Assembly (NCBI GenBank): GCA_000158135.1
Contig: DS999532.1
Location: forward strand, 358,263-422,262
DNA from: Rhodobacteraceae bacterium KLH11
GTDB lineage: Bacteria; Pseudomonadota; Alphaproteobacteria; Rhodobacterales; Rhodobacteraceae
DNA length: 64,000 bases
Direction: 5' to 3'
A program made the translations under genes and the position numbers. Positions 43,311-53,057 of the stretch are shown here, piece by piece (positions within the stretch are counted from its first letter, which is position 1; each line of letters starts with the position of its first letter). A model generated the notes under the pieces. The model did no database searches and was not told the DNA's origin. It saw only the letters and a program-made list of their open reading frames with translations.

Positions 43311-43545
43311 TCAACTCTCCTGTCCGTTCGTTCATAAACGCATCCGAATTGGCAGGTCGTCAGATGATCTTGAATATAATAATTCTAGCGGATTTTGCCC
43401 GATTTTTCAATTGAACTGACGGTATGAGGGCTTCGCGCAGGGGGTACACACGCGTAAATTCTGGGCACTCACTTGAAATCATGGTGGAATACGATCGGCA
43501 TGTCGATGCCGCCCGGGCGGCCATGGCGCGGTGCCGGGGCGCTGA

Positions 43546-44781
43546 TTACCGCGAAAACGGCATCATCCGCGACAAGCGCCCCGACAGCGGGAACAGACAG
43601 GCTTGCAGCGCATGATAGATGTCAGGCTTGCCGTCAAAGATTGAGGTTACAACGCCTCCGGTCTCGTCCACAGCGGGGAACCAGCCGCCATGCTGATGAT
43701 CCACAAATGTTTGATCTGCATAGGACCAGAGTTTCCGATACCAGATTTCATCTTCGGGGTTTTGGTCCATCACGATCAATGCCGCAACCGCGCCGATGGC
43801 TTCGGCAACCGGCCACCAGAACCGGGATGCGTTGGCAACCTTGCCGTCAAAGCCCAGCGTATAGGCCAGCCCGCCACCGGGTAGCCACGCATCGTGCAAC
43901 GCCTGTTCAATCAGTCGGCGCGCTGCAGCGGGTGCATCGGTATCCGGACGCCCAGACAGATCCCAATGCTGCAGCTGAAGCCTGCCCAGCTCAAACGAAT
44001 GCCCGGGGGTTGTGCCCGCGGGTCGGAACATCGGGTCGCCTGCATAATCGCGGTCGATCCGCCAGTTCAGGGTGTAATGCTCGGGCAGTCGCCAGTTTTC
44101 CTGCGGCGCGATCTGGCCAACAAAAAAGTCCAGAATCCGACCCGCCCGTGTGAGATAGAGGTCATCCCCTGTGATCTCGAACGCAGCAAGCAGCGCCTCG
44201 ACACCGTGCATATTTGCGTTCATTCCGCGATAGCTGGAAAAAGGGGTCCAGTTCCGGTTCCACTCATCGCGGAACAGTCCGGCATCTTCTTCCCAGAAAT
44301 ACCTATCCAATATGGTGCGGACATCCGACATCAGCGCGTCCGCGTCCGGATGCCCCACCTGTTTTGCGCTTGCGGCAGCCAGCAACACGAACACGTGCCC
44401 ATAGGCCAGTTTGCGCTCATCCTTGATTTGGTCGCCCGCAAGCGCCCAAAGATATCCACCATAATCGGCGTCTCTGTGATGGCTGGTCAGGTATGCCATG
44501 CCGTGATCTATGATACGCTCAGCGCCGTTGAAACCGATCATATGCCCCAGAGCATAGGAATGGATCAGGCGCGTGGTCGTGTGCAATTCCTGAAGCTCAT
44601 TGCGTTGCGGGCGGCCCTGATGGTCGAGGGTGAAAAAACCGGGCCCGTTCCGGCAGCTGGCGCTGAAAAATGCGAGTTGCTGCAGAGCCTGATTGTGCAG
44701 CCATGTGCGGTGGTGCTCTGTCTCAAGCCAGAACCCCGCTGCCGATCCCAAGCCCGGAGGCGATGGCTGTTCCTTGTGCAT
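43546..44781 (-). CDS. AGE-family sugar isomerase/epimerase (YihS-like)
   Basis: 411-residue (alpha/alpha)6-barrel enzyme of the N-acylglucosamine 2-epimerase/mannose isomerase family. Catalytic-region motifs include YGHVFVLLAAASA near 127-139, MNANMHGVEALLAA near 185-198 and TPGHSFELGRL near 253-263, with the expected histidines. The GGYLWAL element resembles sulfoquinovose isomerase YihS and mannose isomerases. It follows the racemase-like gene by 63 bp on the same strand. The substrate is probably an aldose such as mannose or sulfoquinovose; no other sulfoquinovose genes are here. Confidence 0.82.
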   Translation of the reverse strand: MHKEQPSPPGLGSAAGFWLETEHHRTWLHNQALQQLAFFSASCRNGPGFFTLDHQGRPQRNELQELHTTTRLIHSYALGHMIGFNGAERIIDHGMAYLTSHHRDADYGGYLWALAGDQIKDERKLAYGHVFVLLAAASAKQVGHPDADALMSDVRTILDRYFWEEDAGLFRDEWNRNWTPFSSYRGMNANMHGVEALLAAFEITGDDLYLTRAGRILDFFVGQIAPQENWRLPEHYTLNWRIDRDYAGDPMFRPAGTTPGHSFELGRLQLQHWDLSGRPDTDAPAAARRLIEQALHDAWLPGGGLAYTLGFDGKVANASRFWWPVAEAIGAVAALIVMDQNPEDEIWYRKLWSYADQTFVDHQHGGWFPAVDETGGVVTSIFDGKPDIYHALQACLFPLSGRLSRMMPFSR

Positions 44782-44844
44782 TTCGTTCCCTCGAAAGACC
44801 GTGGTCTGGCGTGTACAGGGCTGCGGTAGCAGAGCCTGATGTTG

Positions 44845-45555
44845 CTAGAACCTTGGCGGAACCAGCCCGGCCTGAAACCAGTTTATAAACGTCACAACAG
44901 AGAACACAGGCAGGCCTGTTGCCTGCTGAATATCTGCCGCATAGGGGCACATATTCGTGCATTCCAGCACAATTGCACCAAGATCAGGATTGGCTGCCTG
45001 CAACGCGCGCGCGGCTTCCACATTGTCTGCGCGGGCCTTTTCAATATCCAGCTCCAGCTTGTTGCCGAGGATTGCGTCGGTGAATTCGCGCCCGCCTTCG
45101 GTGGTGCCGATTGGCGTGCCGTCCGGGACTTGGGCGTGCTTCAGATGCGCATCGGTCAGGGTTGAGGCTGAAATGGTCAGAATGCCAGCACGTTGCCGGG
45201 CCGGAAGAATGCGGTTTACCATATCGACCTGCATCAGGGACGAGGTTGCAACCGGTACAGGAACGGCCTCGGCCAGTTCTTCCTGAAACAGCGACAGGAA
45301 GCCGCAATTGGTGGTGATCCCGTCCACCCCGTCTTTGATCAGATCGCGCGCCGCGTCGATGAAGGCACCAAGCATCCCCTCGGCCTTGTGTCGCACCACC
45401 CGATCCGGAGAAGCGTTTCGCACGATACGGTAGAGCACGGGAAACGGCCAGGTCGTCGCGTTGCCCATATCGCCTGGGATGCGCGGGAACCGGGCGTCCA
45501 GCATAAGAATGCCGACCGACGCGCCGTAGATGGATTTTCCGCCTTTGGCGATCAT
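44845..45555 (-). CDS. Asp/Glu/hydantoin racemase-superfamily protein
   Basis: 236 residues. The two catalytic cysteines of the superfamily fit TTNCGFLSLF (near residue 83) and LECTNMCPYA (near 197). The opening SVGILMLDARFPRIPGDMGN is typical of a poorly characterised branch annotated as aspartate/glutamate racemase. Its start overlaps the stop of the GntR gene by 4 bp. Substrate unknown. Confidence 0.8.
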   Translation of the reverse strand: MIAKGGKSIYGASVGILMLDARFPRIPGDMGNATTWPFPVLYRIVRNASPDRVVRHKAEGMLGAFIDAARDLIKDGVDGITTNCGFLSLFQEELAEAVPVPVATSSLMQVDMVNRILPARQRAGILTISASTLTDAHLKHAQVPDGTPIGTTEGGREFTDAILGNKLELDIEKARADNVEAARALQAANPDLGAIVLECTNMCPYAADIQQATGLPVFSVVTFINWFQAGLVPPRF

Positions 45556-46256
45556 GGGTGTGCCTCTTCCACTATGCGGGCCGAGATGTTTTCGGACCCT
45601 TCCATGTAGATGCTGGATATGCCCGCGCGCACGGCATCCTGTACCTGATCCATTCGTTTGGAAATATGAGCGCCCAGCACCTGCGCGGCCTCATCCGCGT
45701 TCCGGTCCATCAATGCCTGCATAGCACGTTTATGTTCATCCTTCGAGCGCTGAACCCGGTCACGGCTCATCGAGATCCAGCGGATGTACCGGATCCGTTC
45801 ATTGATCCGGGTCAGGGTTTGATGCAGCTCTGCGTTTTCTGACAGTTTTGCGATGCCCAGATGAAAGGCTTCATCCCGGCTGACGGCCTCTGCAACCGTC
45901 AGCCCGGTGATATCGATGCCGGTGGCATAAAGGTCATCATGAAGCGCCTGCAACGCCTCATCCGAGGCCTTGACGCACGCGGCACGGGCCGCAGCGGTTT
46001 CGATGATCTGGCGCAGTTCGAACAGGTCGAAAACGCTCTTTGGGTCCAGCGGACGGCAGAAGAAACCTTGCCCGGGGCGGAAATCGAACAGCCGCTCTGC
46101 AACCAGCCTGTTCAACGCCTCACGCAGCGGCGTGCGGCTGACCCCCAGATCTTTGGACAGGGCGACTTCGTTCAGACGATCACCCGGGCGCAGGTGGAAT
46201 GAAACCGCCATCGCCTTGACCTGATCATAAATGTCATCAACGCGGGGTCCCGCCAT
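45552..46256 (-). CDS. GntR-family regulator, FCD type
   Basis: 234 residues: winged helix at about 5-75 (LNEVALSKDLGVSRTPLREALNRL) and FCD helical effector domain with metal-ligand type residues (Asp in SRDEAFHLGI and later His residues). Unlike the GntR protein at 20814 it has a single DNA-binding domain. First gene of the racemase/isomerase operon and divergent from the TPP enzyme; the 112-bp spacer holds a TATACA/TGTATA dyad, the usual operator form for this subfamily. Confidence 0.86.
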   Translation of the reverse strand: MAGPRVDDIYDQVKAMAVSFHLRPGDRLNEVALSKDLGVSRTPLREALNRLVAERLFDFRPGQGFFCRPLDPKSVFDLFELRQIIETAAARAACVKASDEALQALHDDLYATGIDITGLTVAEAVSRDEAFHLGIAKLSENAELHQTLTRINERIRYIRWISMSRDRVQRSKDEHKRAMQALMDRNADEAAQVLGAHISKRMDQVQDAVRAGISSIYMEGSENISARIVEEAHP

Positions 46257-46313
46257 CCATAGTGCCCTTTTCCTGGTTCATTCACAGGTGCCACAGGCTG
46301 GTCTTGAAATCAA

Positions 46314-46331
46314 TATACAAAACTGTATACA
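46314..46331. promoter_or_regulatory. Candidate GntR (FCD) operator
   Basis: TATACA-AAAC-TGTATA with the 8-bp palindrome TGTATACA at 46324-46331, between the divergent GntR and TPP-enzyme genes. TGTATACA-like dyads are the usual target of FCD-type GntR regulators. Confidence 0.6.
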
Positions 46332-46368
46332 GATGTGTGTGCAGATTTAGGCAAAGGGATTATGCGCC

Positions 46369-48063
46369 ATGACAGGGACGAATTATCTGACCGGGGCCGA
46401 GGCCATGGTGCGTATGCTCCAAGCGCATGGCGTGACGCATATGTTCGGCCTGTGCGGGGATACGACGCTGCCCTTCTATGATGCGATGGCCCGTATGGAT
46501 CACGGTATTCAGCACATCCTGACGCGTGATGAACGACACGCGGCCTATATGGCGGATGGCTATGCGCGGGTGACCGGCAAACCGGGTGTGTGCGAGGGCC
46601 CGTCTGGCGGTGGCGCGACCTATATTCTTCCGGGTGTGGTTGAGGCCAATGAAAGCTCGGTCCCGATTCTTGCGATCACATCGGATGTGGCAACAACCAG
46701 CCGGGGCAAATATCCGTTGACCGAGCTGGATCAGCCCGCGCTTTTCCGGCCTCTCGCCAAATGGAACGCGTCGCTGGATGATGCATCGCAACTGCCGGCG
46801 ATGGTGCGGGCAGCATTCCGGGCGATGACAACGGGCACCCCCGGTGCAACGCATCTGGCCCTGCCGTTCGATACGCAGAAAGGTCAGGTGGATGAGGCTG
46901 AGATTTGGGCGGATGCCCGGCACCGCAGCTATCCTGCTGATAGGGCAGGCCCCGATCAGGGCGCAATCGACGCCGCCGCCGAGATTCTGGCACGGGCCAA
47001 ATCCGCTGTTGCAATTTGTGGTGGCGGGCCGGTTCTGTCCGGCGCATCAGAGGCGTTGCGCCGGGTTGCAGCCCTGCTGGATATGCCTGTCGCCACCACG
47101 GTGTCCGGGCAGGGCTCTATCGCCGAAACCGACCCGCTGGCTTTGGGCGTTGTCGGGTCAAACGGTGGCGTGCCCGCGACGCGGGCTGTGGTGGATCAGG
47201 CTGATGTTGTGTTGTTTGTCGGCTGCCGCGCCGGATCGGTAACAACCGAACGGTGGAGAAGCCCCGGCCGCGATGCCACCATCATCCACATTGATAGCGA
47301 CCCGATGGTGATCGGGGCAAACTATTCGACCGAGGTCGCAATCTGCGCCGATGCCCGTCTGGCGCTTGATGCTCTGGCGGATGCGTTGCAGGCCCGGCAG
47401 GATCTGACCGGCAAGGGTGGGGCGGCTGCCGCCCGCGCCGCGTGGGAGGCCAAACAAGCCACCTTTGCAACCTTGGCCACAAGTCGTGAAATGCCGATCC
47501 GGCCCGAGGCCGTCATGGCCGCGTTAATGGATATTCTTGACGACGATGCGATTGTCGTTGCCGATCCCGGCACACCGTGCCCTTATTTCAGCGCGCATTA
47601 CCGCTGGCGCAAACCGGGGCGGAATTTTATTACCAACCGGGCGCACGGGGCATTGGGGTATTCGCTGGGTGCCGCGATGGGTGCCCATGTGGGCCGCCCC
47701 TCGGTCAAGACGCTGTCTGTCATGGGGGACGGGTCTTTCGGCTTTACCTGCGGCGAGTTCGAGACGATGGTACGGCACAACATGCCCATCACCTCGATCG
47801 TGTTCTCGAACTCGGTATTTGGCTGGATCAAGGCCGGACAGCAGTCCGGGTTCGGTCAGCGATACTATAATGTCGACTTCAACCGGACCGATCACGCCGC
47901 TGTTGCGGCGGCCTTTGGGGTAAAATCCTGGACGGTCAAAGACCCTGAAGACCTGCCTCGTGTTCTGAAACAGGCGGTTGAACATGACGGTCCCACGCTG
48001 GTCGACATCCATTCGCAACCGCTTCACGAAGCGGCGGCGCCGGTTTCTGAATGGGTTGCGTAA
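46369..48063 (+). CDS. Thiamine-diphosphate-dependent enzyme (acetolactate synthase-like)
   Basis: 564-residue three-domain ThDP enzyme. The catalytic glutamate is in TRDERHAAYMADGYAR near residue 55, and the cofactor motif MGDGSFGFTCGEFETMV begins near 453, closing with FSNS where relatives have NNG (the second Asn ligand is kept). A central FAD/nucleotide-type domain is present. The family includes acetolactate synthase, glyoxylate carboligase, sulfoacetaldehyde acetyltransferase and oxalyl-CoA decarboxylase; I cannot choose. The gene is divergent from the GntR regulator and its last 40 bases overlap the convergent LysR gene. Confidence 0.82.
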   Translation: MTGTNYLTGAEAMVRMLQAHGVTHMFGLCGDTTLPFYDAMARMDHGIQHILTRDERHAAYMADGYARVTGKPGVCEGPSGGGATYILPGVVEANESSVPILAITSDVATTSRGKYPLTELDQPALFRPLAKWNASLDDASQLPAMVRAAFRAMTTGTPGATHLALPFDTQKGQVDEAEIWADARHRSYPADRAGPDQGAIDAAAEILARAKSAVAICGGGPVLSGASEALRRVAALLDMPVATTVSGQGSIAETDPLALGVVGSNGGVPATRAVVDQADVVLFVGCRAGSVTTERWRSPGRDATIIHIDSDPMVIGANYSTEVAICADARLALDALADALQARQDLTGKGGAAAARAAWEAKQATFATLATSREMPIRPEAVMAALMDILDDDAIVVADPGTPCPYFSAHYRWRKPGRNFITNRAHGALGYSLGAAMGAHVGRPSVKTLSVMGDGSFGFTCGEFETMVRHNMPITSIVFSNSVFGWIKAGQQSGFGQRYYNVDFNRTDHAAVAAAFGVKSWTVKDPEDLPRVLKQAVEHDGPTLVDIHSQPLHEAAAPVSEWVA

Positions 48064-48944
48064 GAGGCAATCGCCGGGGTCAACTGGGCCAGAAATTCCT
48101 GCGCCATGGCGGACAGAGGGCGCCCCTTGGCAGTGATGATCGCAAGGTCCAGCATCACCGCTGGCCGGAAAGGACGGGTCTGGTATCCGCTTTCGCAATC
48201 GAAAGTGACAGTGAACGGATCGATCATCGCAACACCCATGCCCTGTTTGACGAAACTGAGCAGGTTTTCGGACAGGTGCGTGTGGATTTGCGTGCGCCAC
48301 GTGCGCCCGGCGGTCTGGAATATGTCGCGGGTCCGGCGGTGGGTCTGATGTTCCGGCCCCATAACAATGAAGGGCTCGTTTTCAAGAAGGTCCGGCGTCA
48401 GGACGTCATGCCGGGCCAGCGGGCTGTTATCGGGAAAGGTCGCCAGTGTTTCAAACCGAAAGACCTGATAGTTCAGCGTATCATGCAGGATGGGCATCTC
48501 GACAATGCCGATCTCGAACAGGCCCGAGATCACCCACTCCTGAATCTTGGACGAGTATTGTGATTGAAAACTGACCGACAGGTTCGGGCGGGTTCTGGCA
48601 AACCGTGCGATTTCGCGCGGCATGAAGCCGAATGAAAGCATATGTGGCGCTGCAACTTGCAGCTGACCGGGATGTTTGTTTTGCAGGTCCGAGACAGCCT
48701 GGGCCACATGATCAAGCCCGCGCACCACGGTATCGACCTCGCGATACAGCAGCTCGGCCTCGGGGGTCGGCAGCAACCGGCCCCGGTTTCTTTCAAACAA
48801 AGGCAACCGCGCCTCGCGTTCAAGCTGTGCCAACAGGTTGCTGATGCCCGGTTGCGAAATCCCAAGTACCGAGGCCGCACCTGTCACTGTGCCGGTCTCC
48901 ATGATGGCGTGAAAGGCCTGTAACTGACGAAAGCGCAGGGACAT
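48024..48944 (-). CDS. LysR-family transcriptional regulator
   Basis: 306 residues from the ATG at 48944 (a GTG 5 codons earlier is less likely). Helix-turn-helix SLRFRQLQAFHAIMETGTVT and ASVLGISQPGISNLLAQLER. Effector domain of normal length. It is divergent from the enolase-superfamily/DadA/TRAP operon, its likely target, and its 3' end overlaps the convergent ThDP-enzyme gene by 40 bp. Confidence 0.86.
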   Translation of the reverse strand: MSLRFRQLQAFHAIMETGTVTGAASVLGISQPGISNLLAQLEREARLPLFERNRGRLLPTPEAELLYREVDTVVRGLDHVAQAVSDLQNKHPGQLQVAAPHMLSFGFMPREIARFARTRPNLSVSFQSQYSSKIQEWVISGLFEIGIVEMPILHDTLNYQVFRFETLATFPDNSPLARHDVLTPDLLENEPFIVMGPEHQTHRRTRDIFQTAGRTWRTQIHTHLSENLLSFVKQGMGVAMIDPFTVTFDCESGYQTRPFRPAVMLDLAIITAKGRPLSAMAQEFLAQLTPAIASYATHSETGAAAS

Positions 48945-48954
48945 ACTGTGAAGT

Positions 48955-48969
48955 ATCACTTTTTATGAT
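48955..48969. promoter_or_regulatory. Candidate LysR box ATC-N9-GAT
   Basis: ATC at 48955-48957 and GAT at 48967-48969 form the common LysR spacing ATC-N9-GAT, inside a slightly longer dyad ATCA-N7-TGAT, 11 bases upstream of the LysR start and within the 97-bp divergent spacer. Confidence 0.4.
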
Positions 48970-49041
48970 GACATCTCAACAATATAGTATTTGAAATGAT
49001 GCCATGGTCAAGGCAGGCTCTGGCCACGGGATGGGGGCGCT

Positions 49042-50175
49042 ATGGGCGATCTGGCACAGAAAATCATCGGATTTGACCTATGGCATCTTGAACTGCCTGT
49101 TACATCCCGTCGTGACCACGGGATCGGCACGGTTGAAGGCGTGTGCGAGGTCGTCATCCTGCGGCTGCGCTCGGAAGATGGCAGCGAAGGGTTTGGTGAG
49201 GCTTCTCCGTGGTCGGTTTTCACGGGAACGCCCGAGGCCACCTTTGCCGCGCTTGATCGTTATTTGCGGCCCTTGGTTGTGGGTGCCAGAGTGAGCGACC
49301 GGGCGGCCATCATGGCACAAGCGGCCAATGCCGTGGCCCATTGCACCGAAGCAAAGGCAGCGCTGGAAACTGCGCTGCTGGATATCGCAGGCCGGATCAG
49401 CGAGGTTCCGGTCTGGTCGCTTATCGGAGGGCGGTGCCGGGATACCATTCCGCTGAGCTGTTCCATCGCGAACCCGGATTTTTCGCAGGATATCGACCTG
49501 TTGGCGCGCCTGCAGGCTGATGGCGTTGGCATCGTAAAACTCAAGACCGGCTTCAAAGACCACGCTTTCGATGTCATGCGGCTGGAATATCTTGCTCAAA
49601 ATCACCCCGGTTTTGCGGTTCGTGTGGATTATAATCAGGGGCTGAGCATCGAAGAGGCCCCGGCACGGGTGCGCGATGTTGCCGGTTTCAACCCGGATTT
49701 CATCGAGCAACCCGTGCGGGCCCACCATTTTGGGATGATGGCAAAGCTGCGGCAGATGATTGATGTGCCACTATTGGCGGATGAAAGCGTGTTTGGCCCT
49801 GAAGATATGGAACGCGCGGCGCGCGACGGTATCTGTGATGGGGTTTCGGTGAAAATCATGAAGTCGGGCGGGCTGACGCGTAGCCAGACGGTTGCCCGCA
49901 TGGCCGCCGCACATGGGCTGACCGCCTATGGTGGCGATATGTTCGAATCCGGTTTGGCCCATCTTGCCGGCACGCATATGATCGCCGCCACACCCGAGGT
50001 TACGCTGGGCTGTGAATTCTATCAGGCGTCGTATTTTCTGAGCCAAGATATACTGGAAGAGCCGTTCCGGATATCAACAGGCCAGGTTTGCGTGCCGGAC
50101 GGGCCGGGATTGGGTGGCAGGCCCGACATAAGCAAACTGGATCACTATGCGGTAGCCAAGGCAGTAGCAGAATGA
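49042..50175 (+). CDS. Enolase-superfamily enzyme, muconate-cycloisomerase subgroup (epimerase or dehydratase)
   Basis: 377 residues. Catalytic lysines sit in a KLK motif (IVKLKTGFK, near residue 170) and in [10 protein letters not shown] (near 270). Metal ligands are Asp in RVDYNQ, Glu in FIEQP and Asp in LLADES. A lysine on both faces is the mark of racemases, epimerases and some dehydratases in this subgroup. With a D-amino acid dehydrogenase encoded immediately downstream (4-bp overlap), it may epimerise an L-amino acid derivative or dehydrate cis-3-hydroxy-L-proline; relatives with each activity are known. First gene of an operon with DadA-type and TRAP genes. Confidence 0.8.
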   Translation: MGDLAQKIIGFDLWHLELPVTSRRDHGIGTVEGVCEVVILRLRSEDGSEGFGEASPWSVFTGTPEATFAALDRYLRPLVVGARVSDRAAIMAQAANAVAHCTEAKAALETALLDIAGRISEVPVWSLIGGRCRDTIPLSCSIANPDFSQDIDLLARLQADGVGIVKLKTGFKDHAFDVMRLEYLAQNHPGFAVRVDYNQGLSIEEAPARVRDVAGFNPDFIEQPVRAHHFGMMAKLRQMIDVPLLADESVFGPEDMERAARDGICDGVSVKIMKSGGLTRSQTVARMAAAHGLTAYGGDMFESGLAHLAGTHMIAATPEVTLGCEFYQASYFLSQDILEEPFRISTGQVCVPDGPGLGGRPDISKLDHYAVAKAVAE

Positions 50176-51425
50176 ATGAAAAGAAAACCATCGCTATCAT
50201 CGGGGCGGGGATTGTTGGTGTATCTGCGGCCGTCTGGTTGCAGCGGGACGGGCATGATGTGCTTTTGATCGACAAGGCCGGACCGGCAGAAGGTACGTCG
50301 CACGGGAATGGTGGTGTGCTGGCATCCTGTTCCATTGTACCGGTAACCGTTCCGGGCCTGCTGGCGAAAGCGCCGAAAATGCTGCTGAGCCGGTCGCAGC
50401 CGCTCTATATGAAATGGGGATATCTTCCAAAGCTCATCCCTTGGCTGACCCGCTATCTGAGCCATGCAAATCCCGCTGATGTGGAACGTATTGCTTCTGC
50501 CCTGACCCCGATTATCGGCGACAGTCTGAACGATCACAAAGCGCTGGCCGAAGGTACGGGCGCCGAGAAATGGATCGTACCATCGGATTACCTGTATCTG
50601 TACCGGGATCGCGCCCATTTCGAGGATGATGCCTTCGGCTGGGACATCCGGCGCAAGCATGGGTTTAACTGGGAAGAACTGGAGGGCCCGGCCTTCCACG
50701 CTTACGATCCGATCTATAGCGAAGAGATCGGCTTTGCCGCCAAGCTGGCGGATCACGGTCACATCACGGACCCGGGCCGCTACGTCAAGGATCTGGCAGC
50801 GCATGTGGAAGCAAACGGGGGCAGAATCCTGCGCGCGAATGTGGATGATGTGGTTGAAGAGAACGGAAAGGTAACCGGTGTCCGCGCTGGCGGGGAAACC
50901 CTTGCCTGCGACACAGCTATCGTAACCGCCGGCGTCTGGTCGGGTCCGCTGGCCAAGCGCTTGGGGATTTCTGTTCCACTGGAAAGTGAACGTGGTTATC
51001 ATCTTGAATTGATTGCTCCATCCGCGATGCCGCGCAGCCCTGTTATGGTTGCGTCGGGCAAGTTTGTTGCGACACCCATGGATGGGCGCATACGCTTGGC
51101 AGGCATTGTGGAATTTGGCGGACTTGATGCACCGCCGTCGCGTGCGCCGTTTGAGTTGATGCGCAAGAACGCCCGGCTCGCTTTTCCGGGTATGACATGG
51201 AAGGAAGAAGTGGAATGGATGGGGCATCGCCCTGCAACAACTGATTCAATACCGGTCATTGGCGCAGCCCCCCGGATACAGGGCGCGTTCATGGGCTTCG
51301 GCCATCACCATATCGGCCTGACAGGTGGGCCGAAAACAGGGCGCCTTCTGGCGCAGATGATCGCGGGCAGAACGCCCAATACGGATATGAGCGCCTATTC
51401 GCCTGAACGTTTCGCAACCCGATAA
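50172..51425 (+). CDS. DadA-type FAD-dependent D-amino acid dehydrogenase
   Basis: 417 residues. FAD motif [18 protein letters not shown] near residues 6-23, [13 protein letters not shown] near 40-52, [10 protein letters not shown] near 270, and the C-terminal [18 protein letters not shown] holds the second flavin contact. It is coupled by ATGA to the enolase-superfamily gene and is followed by a TRAP transporter. Likely oxidises the D-imino or amino acid product of its upstream partner, such as cis-4-hydroxy-D-proline. It is only a distant relative of the riboswitch-controlled enzyme at 26926. Confidence 0.86.
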   Translation: MNEKKTIAIIGAGIVGVSAAVWLQRDGHDVLLIDKAGPAEGTSHGNGGVLASCSIVPVTVPGLLAKAPKMLLSRSQPLYMKWGYLPKLIPWLTRYLSHANPADVERIASALTPIIGDSLNDHKALAEGTGAEKWIVPSDYLYLYRDRAHFEDDAFGWDIRRKHGFNWEELEGPAFHAYDPIYSEEIGFAAKLADHGHITDPGRYVKDLAAHVEANGGRILRANVDDVVEENGKVTGVRAGGETLACDTAIVTAGVWSGPLAKRLGISVPLESERGYHLELIAPSAMPRSPVMVASGKFVATPMDGRIRLAGIVEFGGLDAPPSRAPFELMRKNARLAFPGMTWKEEVEWMGHRPATTDSIPVIGAAPRIQGAFMGFGHHHIGLTGGPKTGRLLAQMIAGRTPNTDMSAYSPERFATR

Positions 51426-51474
51426 ACGCCGGTGAAAAACACCGCAATCCTAGAACCCAACAAGGAGAAAAAAG

Positions 51475-52449
51475 ATGAAAAAACTGACACACCTTCTGGC
51501 AGCTACCGCGTTGACCGCGACCGCAGCTGCACCCGCAATGGCAGAGAAATGGGACATGCCGATGGCGTATTCAGCGTCGAATTTCCATTCGGCGACGGGT
51601 GCAGAATTTGCCAAATGCGTCACCACCGGGACCGGTGGCGAGATCGAGATCGTAACGCACCCTTCGGGTTCGCTGTTCAAGGGGGCCGATATCAAACGCG
51701 CGATCCAGACCGGGCAGGCCCCGATTGGCGAGCGTCTGCTGTCGGGCCACCAGAATGAAAACGCGCTGTTCGGGTTTGACTCGATCCCGTTTCTGGCCAC
51801 CTCATTTGATGACAGCGCCAAGCTTTGGGAAGCGGCCAAGCCGTCGATCGAAAAGCTGCTGGCTGAACAAAACCTGACATTGCTTTACGCCGTACCATGG
51901 CCGCCGCAGGGCCTGTATTTCAAAGACGAAGTAAACTCGGTCGCGGATATGAAAGGCATCAAGTTCCGTTCGTATAACAACGCCACCTCACGTCTGGCCG
52001 AGTTGACAGGTATGTTGCCCGTGACCATCGAAGCGGCTGAAATCAGTCAGGCCTTTGCCACCGGTGTCGCGGATTCGATGGTGTCGTCGGGCTCTACCGG
52101 CTACGACCGCAAGGTCTGGGAAAGCCTGAACTATTTCTATGAGGTCGATGCCTGGCTGCCGCGCAATTATGTGATGGTAAACTCAGACATCTGGGCAGGT
52201 GTGTCTGATGCCAACAAGAACGTCATCAACGCCTGTGCTGAGCTGGCTGAATATGCAGGCAACTGGCGGGCCAAGGAATATACCGGGTTCACGCTACAAG
52301 GTCTGCGTGACGGCGGTATGAATGTCGGCCCGGCGTCCGAACAAATGACGAATGAATTGAAAGAGATCGGTGTGACCATGACCAATGAATGGCTGGATGC
52401 CGCCGGAGACGAGGGCAAGGCCATCGTCGATGCCTTCAACTCACAGTAA
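51475..52449 (+). CDS. TRAP transporter substrate-binding protein (DctP family), second system
   Basis: 324-residue binding protein, signal peptide about 23 residues ending PAMA-EKW. Family elements: ADMKGIKFRSYNNATSRLAE with the conserved Arg near residue 160 and TGVADSMVSSGSTGYDRKV near 195. The ATG follows AAGGAG. Companion genes for DctQ and DctM follow. From the neighbours (epimerase/dehydratase and DadA) the ligand may be an amino acid derivative, proline analogue or betaine. Confidence 0.9.
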   Translation: MKKLTHLLAATALTATAAAPAMAEKWDMPMAYSASNFHSATGAEFAKCVTTGTGGEIEIVTHPSGSLFKGADIKRAIQTGQAPIGERLLSGHQNENALFGFDSIPFLATSFDDSAKLWEAAKPSIEKLLAEQNLTLLYAVPWPPQGLYFKDEVNSVADMKGIKFRSYNNATSRLAELTGMLPVTIEAAEISQAFATGVADSMVSSGSTGYDRKVWESLNYFYEVDAWLPRNYVMVNSDIWAGVSDANKNVINACAELAEYAGNWRAKEYTGFTLQGLRDGGMNVGPASEQMTNELKEIGVTMTNEWLDAAGDEGKAIVDAFNSQ

Positions 52450-52461
52450 TCTACCCGGAAT

Positions 52462-52485
52462 GGGCGGCGGGGTTTCCTGCCGCCC
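52462..52485 (+). promoter_or_regulatory. Intercistronic stem-loop between dctP and dctQ, second TRAP system
   Basis: GGGCGGCGGG and CCTGCCGCCC pair as a 10-bp stem (one G-U) around a GTTT loop, 12 bases after the binding-protein stop. No T tract, so probably a 3'-end stabiliser giving excess binding protein, as at 6545. Confidence 0.55.
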
Positions 52486-52519
52486 GCTTCCCATCAAATC
52501 ATAACATAGCGGGGACAGC

Positions 52520-53053
52520 ATGGCGGCATTGCGAGGGCTCAGGTCCGTACTGGATTTCATTTATCTGGCATCAGGGGTTCTGGCGGCGCTTAGCCTGATT
52601 GGTATTCTGTTGCTGATCGTCGTGCAGATGCTGGCCCGCTGGACCGGCGAGGTCTTTCCCGGCGCGCCGGATTACGCGGGCTACGCGATGGCGGCGGCCT
52701 CGTTCCTGGCTTTTGCCAATGCGCTGAACCGGGGCAGCCATATCCGGGTGTCGATCCTGCTGAATGCGGTCCCGGATCGGGTGCGCCGGTATCTTGAAAT
52801 CTGGTGTTTCGGGATAGGAACCGCAGTGATGTGGTATTTCTGCTGGTATGCCTATCGGTTCGTGTTTTGGAGCTGGAAGTTCAACGATGTCAGTCAGGGC
52901 CTCGACCGAACGCCCCTGTGGATACCGCAATCTGCAATGTTGATCGGCGCTGTGATCCTGGCCATCGCATTGACCGATCACCTGTTCCACGTCCTGTTCC
53001 GCGGCGATCACCGTATTACCCGCGATCTGGCCGATCAGAGCCACGGAGAGTAA
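52520..53053 (+). CDS. TRAP transporter small membrane subunit (DctQ family), second system
   Basis: 177 residues with four hydrophobic helices. LIGILLLIVVQMLARW in the first helix, PGAPDYAGYAMAAASFLAFANAL in the second and RGSHIRVSILLNAVPDRVRRYLE between helices 2 and 3 match the DctQ pattern. It starts with a GGGGACAGC site and ends 4 bp before the large subunit gene. Confidence 0.87.
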   Translation: MAALRGLRSVLDFIYLASGVLAALSLIGILLLIVVQMLARWTGEVFPGAPDYAGYAMAAASFLAFANALNRGSHIRVSILLNAVPDRVRRYLEIWCFGIGTAVMWYFCWYAYRFVFWSWKFNDVSQGLDRTPLWIPQSAMLIGAVILAIALTDHLFHVLFRGDHRITRDLADQSHGE

Positions 53054-53057
53054 GAGC

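Noticed and set aside
43311-43545. A gene or RNA in the 235-bp gap between the small basic protein and AGE isomerase genes
   Set aside because: I see only the likely promoter of the small basic protein gene; short open frames on either strand lack ribosome sites and continue into the isomerase gene as shadows.
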